DNA from: Paludibacteraceae bacterium
Lineage (GTDB): Bacteria; Bacteroidota; Bacteroidia; Bacteroidales; Paludibacteraceae
NCBI GenBank assembly: GCA_016937795.1
Contig: JAFGVV010000049.1
Span: 172,466 to 236,465 of the forward strand
Direction: 5' to 3'
DNA: 64,000 nt
Below are positions 54,871 to 63,075 of the stretch, in pieces. Position 1 is the first letter of the stretch, and each line of letters begins with the position of its first letter. Below the pieces are notes generated by a model. The model was given only the letters and a program-made list of their open reading frames with translations. It made no database searches and was not told the DNA's origin. The position numbers were made by a program, and so were the translations under genes.

Positions 54871-55023
54871 TTCGTAAAATAATAAACTTTTTATAAATAT
54901 ATTTTTATATAATACAAAATATCAACAACATAACACTTTTAACTAAACTTAGTTTACGAATGTTTTAAGTATTGTTTTTACGAAAGTTGTATATTTGGGG
55001 TTCGTAAACAAAACGTTGTGTGC
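54871..55023 (+). promoter_or_regulatory. attI-like region with four TTTACGAA repeats
   Basis: TTTACGAA occurs at 54953-54960 and 54977-54984, and in inverted form at 54871-54878 and 55001-55008. The last three are spaced exactly 24 bp from start to start, with 16-nt spacers. The core GTTGTGT at 55015-55021 is the entry point of the first cassette, since GTTGTGTGC is complemented by the R'' box at 57816-57824. A second core-like GTTGTAT lies at 54986-54992. The repeats would suit binding of the recombinase as accessory sites or of a repressor of both promoters. Confidence 0.7.
54990..54997 (+). promoter_or_regulatory. Cassette promoter (Pc) -7 box
   Basis: TATATTTG on the plus strand, identical to the recombinase -7 box but facing the array. 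Transcription would start near 55004, within the attI-like region, and read into the first cassette. It lies in the 16-nt spacer between two TTTACGAA-type repeats. A TTG at 54972-54974 is closer than the usual -33 distance. Confidence 0.5.
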
Positions 55024-55084
55024 AAGCTAAAAAAACGACCGTGCAAACATTTAACAACCAGAATAGAATGGAGACATTTGGAGA

Positions 55085-56833
55085 ATGAAATTGGATTTGA
55101 AACTGCTATATAGAATTGCCCTTTGGACAAGCATACTTGGAATAATCGCCTTTATTTCTGACTTCGGATTTTCACAATCTGACTTCTCTCAACAACTATT
55201 AGACGGGTTTTATTTTGTGGTTCTTGGAGTTGGTATCGTCTCGACATTCGCCCGATACTTCGAAAACTTCAGACTAATAAAAAGAAAGGTTTTTGTCTTC
55301 GACTTTTTGTCTGTCTGTTTCACTTTATGGATATTCTACATGTATCTGTTTGTAGGTGTACCATTCGAGACAGACCTACTTCTTGAAAACCCCATTTGGG
55401 TGAGAATTGCGGTACTGTTCACTTTCATTCGGGAATTCTCTGAAATCAAGTTCAACTACAAACGAACGCTTCTGAACCCTGCTCAACTCTTTGTTGCAAG
55501 TTTTCTCGTTATAATTTTCATTGGTTCATTTCTTCTAATGCTCCCGAATGCAACACACGAAGGTATTTCATTCATTGATGCGCTTTTTACTTCCACAAGT
55601 GCCGTATGTGTAACGGGTTTGATTGTAGTGGACACAGGCAGTTACTTCACAGAGTTTGGACAAATTATCATTATGGGTCTCATACAAGTTGGTGGCTTGG
55701 GCATTCTGACTTTTGCCAGTTATTTCAGCTACTTTTTCAAAGGTGGTGCAACTTATGAAAACCAACTTGCATTGAGCGACATGACCAGTTCCAAAAAACT
55801 CGGTGAAGTTTTTTCAACTCTGAAATACATTATACTAATCACTTTTACGATTGAGTTGGTTTCAGGACTTCTGATTTATTCCAGCCTTGATGCCGAGAAC
55901 TTCCAATCTCAATACGAGCAGATTTTCTTTTCGGTCTTTCACTCCATTTCCGCTTTTTGCAATGCAGGATTTTCAACGTTATCGAACAGCCTATATGAAG
56001 ATGGTTTTAAATACAACTACTTCCTTCAACTAACGGTAATCTTATCGTTTGTTTTAGGTGGTTTGGGATTTCCAATAGTCTCGAATATTATCAACTACAT
56101 TAAATACCGTTTGAGAAAATTATTCTCTTTCGGTAAAAACAAAGTTGGCTATCGCCCATGGGTTCTAAATATTAACAGTAGAATTACCCTTGTAACAACG
56201 CTTTCCATTTCGACAATTGCATTCATTGCATTTTTCGCATTGGAATACAATAACACCCTTGCCGAACATAGTGTTTTTGGAAAGATTGTAACTGCTCTGT
56301 TTGGCGCAACTACTCCAAGAACAGCAGGATTTAATACGATTGATACCGCTTCAATGCTATTTCCAACTACCATGATGGTTTTTCTTCTCATGTGGATTGG
56401 TGCTTCACCAGCTTCTACAGGTGGTGGTATTAAGACAAGCACCTTTGCCATTGCGACCCTTAACATTTTGAGTTTAGCAAAGGGGAAAACAAGAATTGAA
56501 ATTTTCCGAAGAGAAATAGCGGATATTACAGTCAGACGTTCATTTGCGATAATCTCTCTCTCGTTAATCGTCATTGGTTCAGGAATAATGCTGATTTCCG
56601 TTTTCGACAATGACAAAAACCTTATGGACATTGCATTTGAGTGCTTTTCTGCTTACAGCACCGTTGGACTAAGTTTGGGAATAACGGCAGACCTTTCAAA
56701 CATGAGTAAAATGATAATTATCGCAATTATGTTTGTAGGTAGAGTAAGTATGCTTACCATAATAATTGCCGTTTTCAAAAAGATTAAGCATAAAAACTAT
56801 CGTTATCCGACTGAAGAAATAACGATTAACTAA
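55085..56833 (+). CDS. TrkH/KtrB-family potassium transporter subunit (cassette 1)
   Basis: A 582-residue inner-membrane protein. Four pore-loop motifs of the superfamily are visible: TSTSAVCVTGLIVVDTGSYF, HSISAFCNAGFSTL, FGATTPRTAGFNTID and CFSAYSTVGLSLG, each with the Gly of the K+ selectivity filter. An N-terminal extension of about 130 residues with three to four TM segments precedes the core, longer than KtrB of Bacillus (about 450 residues). The partner gating subunit is encoded 12 bp downstream. It takes up K+ (or Na+-coupled K+) under control of the RCK subunit. It starts 70 bp inside cassette 1, behind the presumed Pc. Membrane-transport operons of this size are unusual integron cargo. 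Confidence 0.92.
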   Translation: MKLDLKLLYRIALWTSILGIIAFISDFGFSQSDFSQQLLDGFYFVVLGVGIVSTFARYFENFRLIKRKVFVFDFLSVCFTLWIFYMYLFVGVPFETDLLLENPIWVRIAVLFTFIREFSEIKFNYKRTLLNPAQLFVASFLVIIFIGSFLLMLPNATHEGISFIDALFTSTSAVCVTGLIVVDTGSYFTEFGQIIIMGLIQVGGLGILTFASYFSYFFKGGATYENQLALSDMTSSKKLGEVFSTLKYIILITFTIELVSGLLIYSSLDAENFQSQYEQIFFSVFHSISAFCNAGFSTLSNSLYEDGFKYNYFLQLTVILSFVLGGLGFPIVSNIINYIKYRLRKLFSFGKNKVGYRPWVLNINSRITLVTTLSISTIAFIAFFALEYNNTLAEHSVFGKIVTALFGATTPRTAGFNTIDTASMLFPTTMMVFLLMWIGASPASTGGGIKTSTFAIATLNILSLAKGKTRIEIFRREIADITVRRSFAIISLSLIVIGSGIMLISVFDNDKNLMDIAFECFSAYSTVGLSLGITADLSNMSKMIIIAIMFVGRVSMLTIIIAVFKKIKHKNYRYPTEEITIN

Positions 56834-56845
56834 AAAATTGAGAAT

Positions 56846-57544
56846 ATGAAATACATAATCGTAGGCCTTGGAAATTTTGGTGCTTCGTTATCACAAAAGC
56901 TGACTGCTCAGGGAAATGAAGTTATCGGTATTGACACCAGAATGGAAAAGGTTGATTTATACAAAGAGAAAATTTCGCATACCATTCAAATGGATGCCAC
57001 AGAAGAGTTTACCGTTTCGGGTCTGCCACTTGACGACACAGACGTTGTGATTGTCGCAATTGGTGAAGACCAGGGAGCAAATATCATGACAACTGCATTA
57101 TTTAAAAACATGCAAGTAAAACGACTGATAAGCAGAGCAATCAATCCACTCCATGAAAAAGTTTTAGAAGCCATTGGAGTTGACGAAATAGTTAACCCCG
57201 AAGAAGAAACAGCCGAACGTTGGGCAAAAAAGTTGTGCCTTAACAACGTAGTTGACTCTTTCGAACTAAGTGATGATTTCAGTATCATAGAAGCAAATGT
57301 GCCCGAAGAGTATGTTGGAAAAACTATCAGAGAAGTTGGTTTCAGAAGACAATTCAATCTCCTCGTATTGACCATAATGAAAAAGTCGGAAGTAAAAAGC
57401 TTACTTGGTAAAAGTCGAACTGAAGTCAACGTTGAAGGCATTGCAACACCTGACCAGCAACTTGATGAAACAGATATTTTAGTGCTGTATGGCTCAAACA
57501 ATGACTTACAGGCATTCTTAAAACAAAAACGAAATGAAAAGTAA
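56846..57544 (+). CDS. TrkA/KtrA-family potassium uptake regulator (cassette 1)
   Basis: A 232-residue cytoplasmic RCK subunit. RCK-N (residues 1-130) has the nucleotide-binding GLGNFG (Gly7-Gly12), Asp in GIDTRMEKV and ANIMTTALFKNM. RCK-C (about 140-230) has KTIREVGFRRQFNLLVL and LDETDILVLYGSNNDLQAFL. It assembles as an octameric ring on the TrkH/KtrB partner and gates it by nucleotides. It is 12 bp after the pore-subunit gene, and the stop overlaps the start of a small lipoprotein gene by 11 bp. One RCK pair rather than two makes it KtrA-like rather than E. coli TrkA-like (458 residues). Confidence 0.92.
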   Translation: MKYIIVGLGNFGASLSQKLTAQGNEVIGIDTRMEKVDLYKEKISHTIQMDATEEFTVSGLPLDDTDVVIVAIGEDQGANIMTTALFKNMQVKRLISRAINPLHEKVLEAIGVDEIVNPEEETAERWAKKLCLNNVVDSFELSDDFSIIEANVPEEYVGKTIREVGFRRQFNLLVLTIMKKSEVKSLLGKSRTEVNVEGIATPDQQLDETDILVLYGSNNDLQAFLKQKRNEK

Positions 57545-57806
57545 GTTTCTAATAGCGTTATTGACTTTGGTTCTTCTTTCTTGTCAAACAACGACTGATA
57601 AAGAACCAAGTAAAAATGAAAACCCGTCTAACACAGACGAGAAAATAAAGGCAATTCCGACAGACAAAATTGAAGTGATAACCTATGATAGTTGCGAGTA
57701 CCTGATATATAAAAACGAAGCAGACGCAAATTCAGGTTATGGTTTTATGGCTCATAAAGGCAATTGTTCAAATCCAATTCATGGACATAACAAGGACAAA
57801 GAATAA
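57534..57806 (+). CDS. Small lipoprotein, last gene of cassette 1
   Basis: A 90-residue protein with signal MKSKFLIALLTLVLLSC and lipid-bearing Cys17, then a Thr/Lys/Asn-rich linker and a compact domain KIEVITYDSCEYLIYKNEAD. It ends with Cys/His-rich KGNCSNPIHGHNKD. It overlaps the ktrA-like gene by 11 bp, so it is translationally coupled. The segment DSCEYLIY to KGNCSNPIH resembles small Bacteroidota proteins found at the ends of cassettes, of unknown role; I recognise no family with certainty. The terminal Cys/His residues could bind metal. The attC-like site begins 10 bp downstream. Confidence 0.7.
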   Translation: MKSKFLIALLTLVLLSCQTTTDKEPSKNENPSNTDEKIKAIPTDKIEVITYDSCEYLIYKNEADANSGYGFMAHKGNCSNPIHGHNKDKE

Positions 57807-57815
57807 AAAAAGCCT

Positions 57816-57950
57816 GCACACAACATTGGCTATACATAATGCGGGGTAAAGTGCTGATATGAAAGCAATTACATTTAACAAACTTTTCGGTAGGCGGACA
57901 GTGAAGTGCCTTGAAATCCCGCACTACGCATAGCCGAGACCGTTAGGTGT
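57816..57950 (+). repeat. attC-like site 1
   Basis: R'' core ACACAAC at 57818-57824, R' GTTAGGT at 57942-57948, 131 bp. The arms after R'' (GGCTATACATAATGCGGG) and before R' pair over 18 bp with three transition mismatches. Unpaired spacers are 3 nt on the R'' side and 6 nt on the R' side. R'' extended to GCACACAAC complements the cassette start at 55015-55023. Confidence 0.85.
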
Positions 57951-57976
57951 TATTGAAAATAGACAAAATCAACAAT

Positions 57977-59071
57977 ATGAAAAAACTCATAAGTATTCTA
58001 ATTATTTTAAGTTTAGTTGGTTGTAATAGGAAACCTGATTGTTCTTATAAAATACCGATTGACAAAAATGATGGTTTGAACGTATCAACACTTGAAGAAC
58101 ACAACTTCGACAAAATAGCATTTGAGAAAATAAATAGTGATATATGCAAAGGAATATACGGAAACATCCACAGCTTACTGCTTATTCACAACAATGACCT
58201 AATCATAGAGCAGTATTATAATGGATGGAAAAGTAATGAACTTCATTTTTTAGCTTCTACAACGAAAAGTTTCAGTGCAATTATGACTGGCATTGCGATA
58301 GAGCAAGGAAAAGTTAAAGATGTAAACCAGAAAATGATTGATTTTTTTCCAGAGTATGCTTCGCTTGCAGAAGACACTTTAAAAAGTCAAATAACGATTA
58401 GAGATTTACTTACCAATACATCTGGTTTTAAATGGAATGAGCATGCATTACCTATTAATGACCCCAATAATATGGGAGTACAAATGGATAAAATGGATAA
58501 TTGGTTGAAAGCATCATTGGAATTACCAATGGACACTATTCCAGGAACTAAATATGTGTATAGCGGACCAAACAATATTATTATTGGTGAAATAATTAAA
58601 AAATCAACTGGACAAAACATTGCGGAATATACGGAAGATAATCTTTTCAAACCTCTTGGAATAAAAGATTACAGTTGGTTTTCAAAAAATGGCATTTTTG
58701 ATGTTGGTGGTGGACTAAAACTCAAATCAAGGGATATCGCTAAATATGGATTATTATACCTGAAAAAAGGAAAATGGTTTGACAAACAGATTGTTTCATC
58801 AGAATGGATGGAAGAAATATTTAATCCATTTATTGAAATCATGCATCCTTTATATGGTTGTTGTCAATGGCAAATGGTAAAAACAGAATATGGATTTAAC
58901 TCTTGGTTTATTCCCGGCAATGGAGGACAAATCATAAATATTGTTCCAGATTTAGATTTGGTAATTGTAATAAATGCAGACAACAGACATATTTCGAAAG
59001 AAAAGCGAACACCTTTGGAGTATTTGATCAAGGATTTAACAAAAATACATCCCAGACTTAAAAATGAATAA
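57977..59071 (+). CDS. Serine hydrolase of beta-lactamase/PBP fold, lipoprotein (cassette 2)
   Basis: A 364-residue protein; the ATG at 57977 opens lipoprotein signal MKKLISILIILSLVGC. The catalytic motif SxxK is Ser94-Lys97 (ASTTKSFSAI), the YxN-like motif is YSGPN, and the third motif region is PGNGGQII. These define class C-type beta-lactamase-related enzymes, including esterases and peptidases; a resistance function cannot be concluded. It lacks a clear KTG. The gene begins 34 bp into the cassette and ends 8 bp before the attC-like site. This is the standard single-gene cassette layout, one gene with little leader. Its G+C content appears lower than that of the glycan locus. Confidence 0.85.
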   Translation: MKKLISILIILSLVGCNRKPDCSYKIPIDKNDGLNVSTLEEHNFDKIAFEKINSDICKGIYGNIHSLLLIHNNDLIIEQYYNGWKSNELHFLASTTKSFSAIMTGIAIEQGKVKDVNQKMIDFFPEYASLAEDTLKSQITIRDLLTNTSGFKWNEHALPINDPNNMGVQMDKMDNWLKASLELPMDTIPGTKYVYSGPNNIIIGEIIKKSTGQNIAEYTEDNLFKPLGIKDYSWFSKNGIFDVGGGLKLKSRDIAKYGLLYLKKGKWFDKQIVSSEWMEEIFNPFIEIMHPLYGCCQWQMVKTEYGFNSWFIPGNGGQIINIVPDLDLVIVINADNRHISKEKRTPLEYLIKDLTKIHPRLKNE

Positions 59072-59075
59072 TAAC

Positions 59076-59210
59076 AACACCTAACAATGTATAAAAATAA
59101 TAGCCGAGATAGTAGTAAATTCAAGGGTTGTAGCCCGCTTCAATATTCTTGTAACTTGACAGGAATGAAGCCCGCAGTCGGCTACTATTCTTATACGTAA
59201 CCGTTAGCAG
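59076..59210 (+). repeat. attC-like site 2
   Basis: R'' ACCTAAC at 59079-59085, R' GTTAGCA at 59203-59209, 131 bp. The stem beginning GTATAAAAATAATAGCCGA pairs over 19 bp with two mismatches. Spacers are 3 and 6 nt. AACACCTAAC at 59076-59085 complements the cassette's own start at 57942-57951. Confidence 0.87.
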
Positions 59211-59310
59211 TAAGCATAAAAAAAATAAGATCGCAAAAAAATAGAAACCAAAATTAGTTGTAGCTTTGTATCCAGAAATCAGATTTAGAAAACAAATTTA
59301 AAGATTGAAA

Positions 59311-60348
59311 ATGACTAAGAAACTGCAAATACGAAATAGTACCGCTGAATTTTTAGTGTTTACACAACAGACTGGCGATAAAAGTATTGAGGTGCGTTAC
59401 GAGGACGAAACAATATGGCTTTCGCAACGCATGATGGCTGAATTGTTTGATGTTGATGTGCGTACAATCAATGAACATTTACAGAACTTATTTAGAAGCA
59501 ACGAGATAGAAAAGAATTCAACTATCCGGAATTTCCGGATAGTTCAAACTGAAGGAACTCGACAAGTAGAGCGAAATGTGGATTTTTACAATCTAGACGC
59601 AATTATTTCTGTTGGATATCGGGTTAATTCTGTAAGGGCAACACAGTTTCGTCAATGGGCTACGCAGGTTCTAAAACAATTTGCTATTCGTGGTTACGTG
59701 ATTGATAAGAAACGTTTAGAAAACGGGACTTTTCTTGGTGAGGATTATTTCGAACACTTACTTTCCGAAATCAGAGAAATTCGGCTAAGTGAACGTCGAT
59801 TTTATCAGAAACTGACCGATATATACGCCACAAGTGTTGATTATAATAAAGATGCACCGACGACGAAAACATTTTTTGCTAAAGTTCAAAACAAATTACA
59901 TTTTGCAGTGCATGGACATACTGCTTCTGAATTAATCATGTTGAGAGCTAATGCGGAAGTCAAAAACATGGGACTAAGCACTTGGGAAAAAGCACCAGAA
60001 GGAAAAATTACTAAAGCAGATGTTGTCGTTGCTAAAAATTATTTGTCACAACCCGAATTAGAATCGTTGGGACGAATTGTGAATGCATATTTAGATTTGG
60101 CTGAGGACAGAGCTAAAAAGGCAATTCCAATGACAATGGAGGACTGGGCGAAACGTTTAGATAAGTTTTTGAATGCTGATGATAGAGAAATTCTCAATGA
60201 TTCAGGCAAAGTAACTGCCGAAATAGCAAAGGCTTTTGCCGAAACAGAGTTTGAAAAATACCGTGTGGTACAGGATCAACTTTTTGAATCTGATTTTGAC
60301 AAACAGATGAAAATGCAATTGGGAGATATGACAGATGAAAAAAAATAA
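59311..60348 (+). CDS. RhuM-family protein (cassette 3)
   Basis: A 345-residue cytoplasmic protein; the ATG at 59311 is chosen over an upstream TTG at 59305. It matches the virulence-RhuM family: IWLSQRMMAELFDVDVRTIN (a helix-turn-helix-like segment), NEHLQNLFRSNEIEKNSTIR, ISVGYRVNSVRATQFRQWAT, KQFAIRGYVIDKKRL, and a second half with LHFAVHGHTASELIMLRAN and a Lys/Asp-rich tail. RhuM proteins are encoded widely in genomic islands and next to restriction-modification genes; a DNA-binding or toxin/defence role has been suggested but not shown. The first 107 bp of the cassette carry no gene. It is a single-gene cassette. Confidence 0.9.
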   Translation: MTKKLQIRNSTAEFLVFTQQTGDKSIEVRYEDETIWLSQRMMAELFDVDVRTINEHLQNLFRSNEIEKNSTIRNFRIVQTEGTRQVERNVDFYNLDAIISVGYRVNSVRATQFRQWATQVLKQFAIRGYVIDKKRLENGTFLGEDYFEHLLSEIREIRLSERRFYQKLTDIYATSVDYNKDAPTTKTFFAKVQNKLHFAVHGHTASELIMLRANAEVKNMGLSTWEKAPEGKITKADVVVAKNYLSQPELESLGRIVNAYLDLAEDRAKKAIPMTMEDWAKRLDKFLNADDREILNDSGKVTAEIAKAFAETEFEKYRVVQDQLFESDFDKQMKMQLGDMTDEKK

Positions 60349-60766
60349 TTCAGCTGACTGTTATTCCTTTTGACCATATGAATTAAACTAGTAAAAGTAC
60401 ATTTTGTAACACAAATCGGGAAACAAAACAAATTCTTCACAACCAACGGTCAGCTGCTAACACACGCCTATGGTCATTGGCTGGCTGACGTGCATTTCGC
60501 AGGTTTTGCTCCCGCATTCACTTTGTCGTTCCACGACAGCGAATGCTCCCGCAAACCGCCAAATGCCCATAGCCTCGGTCGTTACCAAACATACATAGAA
60601 AATGGAAAGGAGGCACGGTTGTGAATACAAGTTGAATAAATCGGAGTTTATTGTTGAGTAAAATAACTACATAAACTTTATGACAAATCAATAATATCTT
60701 TAATAAGATAGATTTTTAAAAATAAATATTAATCAAGAGCAGATAAGCTCTCTAAATACAAAAACA
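60349..60766 (+). other. attC-like site 3 and leader of cassette 4
   Basis: The site comprises R'' TGCTAAC at 60455-60461 and R' GTTACCA at 60581-60587, 133 bp. Its arms pair at CTATGG and beyond, but less regularly than in the other sites. An internal hairpin (GCATTC...GAATGC with TTGTCGT/ACGACA) occupies the middle. CTGCTAAC (60454-60461) complements the cassette 3 start at 59203-59210. The following 185 bp before the gene at 60767 are AT-rich with no supported gene. Confidence 0.8.
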
Positions 60767-61678
60767 ATGAAAACAAACTTTTCAAAAATTAAAACAATTC
60801 TAAAATTGTTTTTACTTGCATCATTTTCAATATTTTTTATAACCTCTTGTGATGACACAACCAAAGACAATTCAATTGAATTATCAAATCAGTTTGAATC
60901 ATATAAGTTAATTGGTGAATATCATAATGAAAATCTTGAATTTATATATGACAATATCAAGACAAAAATCGCTGAAAACAATTTAGAAAACAGAAATAGC
61001 AACAAGGATGTACAAGCTTTTTTGACAGATGAATTTATAGCTCAAAATGTATCAGATTTTGCAAAAGTCAATAACAACATCCTTAATCTTTCAAATTTTA
61101 ATATTGAAATGAAAGATATATGTCTAAGTGTATCATCAACCTATTATCCAATAAATTATTCATTAAGACAAAAATCAGCATCTTCTGAAGATTTCAGTTC
61201 TGACATAGATAACTACAATGAATATCAAAAAAAATATATCAATATGATTCTAAACAATGACAAAAAAGATGTTTCATCTTTTCAGGCTCAGATTGATAGT
61301 ATTATTATAGAAATGGAAAGCGATGTAAATTTAAAATCAGACGAACGTGATATTGTCTATTTAGCAGGGGCAATTGCTTATTTTTCCTATGAATACTGGG
61401 ATACTAACACTTCAAAATGGGAAACTTTATTATCATATAATCAGCAAAATAGTAGCAGTACAAAAAGTAGTAAGGTCGCAACTGCAATGACTTTTAATTG
61501 GGGAAGTATGTGGAGAAGTGATGTAGAAGGTGGAGTTGGCGGTGGTATTGGTGGTGCAATTGCTGGCGGTACCGTTTCTCTTGGAGTTTTAACAGTGCCT
61601 GGTTGGGTTGCTGGTGCGGCAGGTGGTGCAATTGGAACATCAGCTGGGAATGCCGTTGGACAATGGTTGTTTGATTAA
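60767..61678 (+). CDS. Lipoprotein with glycine-zipper C-terminus (cassette 4)
   Basis: A 303-residue protein with lipoprotein signal (ILKLFLLASFSIFFITSC). Residues about 25-235 are polar and helical (Asn/Asp/Lys/Ser-rich; ELSNQFESYKLIGEYHNENL) with no motif I know. The last 55 residues are Gly-rich and hydrophobic: GGVGGGIGGAIAGGTVSLGV, then GWVAGAAGGAIGTSAGNAVG. This has the GxxxG repeats of glycine-zipper and class II bacteriocin-like membrane peptides. A 52-residue membrane protein follows after 13 bp. Together they look like a membrane-active protein with a possible partner or immunity protein; that is inference only. The family is not recognised. Confidence 0.7.
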   Translation: MKTNFSKIKTILKLFLLASFSIFFITSCDDTTKDNSIELSNQFESYKLIGEYHNENLEFIYDNIKTKIAENNLENRNSNKDVQAFLTDEFIAQNVSDFAKVNNNILNLSNFNIEMKDICLSVSSTYYPINYSLRQKSASSEDFSSDIDNYNEYQKKYINMILNNDKKDVSSFQAQIDSIIIEMESDVNLKSDERDIVYLAGAIAYFSYEYWDTNTSKWETLLSYNQQNSSSTKSSKVATAMTFNWGSMWRSDVEGGVGGGIGGAIAGGTVSLGVLTVPGWVAGAAGGAIGTSAGNAVGQWLFD

Positions 61679-61691
61679 AACGTATTCTATT

Positions 61692-61850
61692 ATGAATAAA
61701 AGAATATACATTGGTTCAATTGCATTTTTTATTATAATTTATTTACTAAATGCAATAAGAAGTGGCTTTTCTGCAAGAAACCTAATAGAAACTTTCATTG
61801 CGACAATTATTTTCTTTGTTATAATGTACCTTTTTAGAATAAAGAAATAA
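61692..61850 (+). CDS. Small two-helix membrane protein, 52 aa (cassette 4)
   Basis: From the ATG at 61692: MNKRIYIGSIAFFIIIYLLN, a TM helix, then a short loop (RSGFSARNLIE) and a second TM helix (ATIIFFVIMYLF), ending RIKK. The frame is open upstream into the preceding gene, but the ATG right after its stop at 13 bp is the natural start. Size, membrane character and place after a glycine-zipper lipoprotein recall the small immunity proteins of bacteriocins, without sequence proof. The attC-like site starts about 20 bp downstream, so it is the last gene in the cassette. Confidence 0.6.
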   Translation: MNKRIYIGSIAFFIIIYLLNAIRSGFSARNLIETFIATIIFFVIMYLFRIKK

Positions 61851-61868
61851 GTCAAATATGAAATGTAC

Positions 61869-62006
61869 GTTTGGTAACATTTTGTATAAGTAATGGCAGG
61901 CAAAGTGCTTAATATCAAGGTTTGTAGCTCGCTCAAACTGCACAGCGGTTCGACAGGAAAATACTACGCAACCTGCCACTACTCATACAATTTACCGTTG
62001 TGGCTA
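61869..62006 (+). repeat. attC-like site 4
   Basis: R'' TGGTAAC at 61872-61878, R' GTTGTGG at 61997-62003, 132 bp. The stem TTGTATAAGTAATGGCAGG pairs over 19 bp with two mismatches. Spacers are 3 and 6 nt. It contains AAAGTGCT and TTCGACAGGAA motifs shared with other sites. GTTTGGTAAC (61869-61878) complements the cassette's own start at 60581-60590. Confidence 0.9.
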
Positions 62007-62037
62007 ATTTTAAAACAGAACCTTACAGAAAAAAATA

Positions 62038-63075
62038 ATGACGAAAAGTAAATCAAAACTGATAATTAGAATTTTATTGTTCTTGGGAACAGTAATCTCC
62101 TTGTATTTTGTTCCGTGGCCTATTGTATCCGCTTGGATAAAGCCACTTCCAAACAACGTTCAGGAACAGGTTAATAAAGCTGCGGATTACGGATTTGATG
62201 GTATTATTGTTTGTGTAAACAAAACAGGTAATAAATCCGAATTTTATACTTCGGGCTACAAAAACAGAGAAAACAGAATTCCTGCCGACCCCAATTCATT
62301 GTTCAAAATAGCCAGCGTAAGCAAATTGTATAATGCTGTAGCAGTTGTAAAATTGGTGTGGGATGGTAAATTATCTTTAGACAAAACACTTTCTGACTAT
62401 TTACCTGAATTAAAAGGCAGAATAGAATTTGCAGATGAAATCACTTTGCGAATGTTGGTTATGCATAGAAGTGGTATTCCAAACTTCACCGACACATATA
62501 TGTATTGGGCAGCTCCAAAAGAAACAGAAGATGAGCAACTTGCTTTGATTTTAGATAAACCTGCAAACTTTAAACCCGATGAAGATTATGAATATTCCAA
62601 CACCAATTACCTATTACTTGGTAGAATAATGAACCGAATTCTTGGATATAATAAATTTCAATACATTCAAAAAGAGATATTAAATCCACTGAATTTAAAC
62701 CACACTTTTGGCTCAATTCAAGATGTGAATATTGATGATGTAATGAGCGGTTATTATGTTGGTTATGAAACGGATTTAAAAACGGATAATATTGGCTCAA
62801 TATTGGCGACAGCAGAAGATTTGGGCAAATTTATTCGAGCACTAAATGATGGTTCTGTATTCAGAGATATAAAAGAACAAGAAATCTATTCCTCTATTTA
62901 CAAGTATGAACATACAGGGTTGATACCCGGATACCAAACTATTGCCAAATATCATAATGATTTAGATGTTGTCGTCATTCAATTTACAAACACGGTAAAC
63001 TTTGATGGTTATAATTGGAATATGTCAGAAATAATGTATAATCGAATAGTTAAAATATTGAAAAAGAAAAACTAG
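62038..63075 (+). CDS. Serine hydrolase of beta-lactamase/PBP fold (cassette 5)
   Basis: A 345-residue protein with an N-terminal membrane anchor or uncleaved signal (IIRILLFLGTVISLYFV). Catalytic motifs are SxxK at Ser93-Lys96 (IASVSKLY), YxN in YSNTN, and HTG in EHTGLIPGY, all typical of class C-type beta-lactamase-related serine hydrolases such as D-aminopeptidases and esterases. It is not closely similar to the hydrolase of cassette 2, so the two were acquired separately rather than duplicated. The start is 40 bp into the cassette, and the stop overlaps or abuts the R'' box of the next attC-like site. Substrate unknown; periplasmic-facing activity is likely. Confidence 0.88.
   Translation: MTKSKSKLIIRILLFLGTVISLYFVPWPIVSAWIKPLPNNVQEQVNKAADYGFDGIIVCVNKTGNKSEFYTSGYKNRENRIPADPNSLFKIASVSKLYNAVAVVKLVWDGKLSLDKTLSDYLPELKGRIEFADEITLRMLVMHRSGIPNFTDTYMYWAAPKETEDEQLALILDKPANFKPDEDYEYSNTNYLLLGRIMNRILGYNKFQYIQKEILNPLNLNHTFGSIQDVNIDDVMSGYYVGYETDLKTDNIGSILATAEDLGKFIRALNDGSVFRDIKEQEIYSSIYKYEHTGLIPGYQTIAKYHNDLDVVVIQFTNTVNFDGYNWNMSEIMYNRIVKILKKKN

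Noticed and set aside
57977..59071. Calling the cassette hydrolases antibiotic-resistance beta-lactamases
   Set aside because: The SxxK/YxN fold is shared by many esterases and peptidases; no resistance-specific motif is seen.
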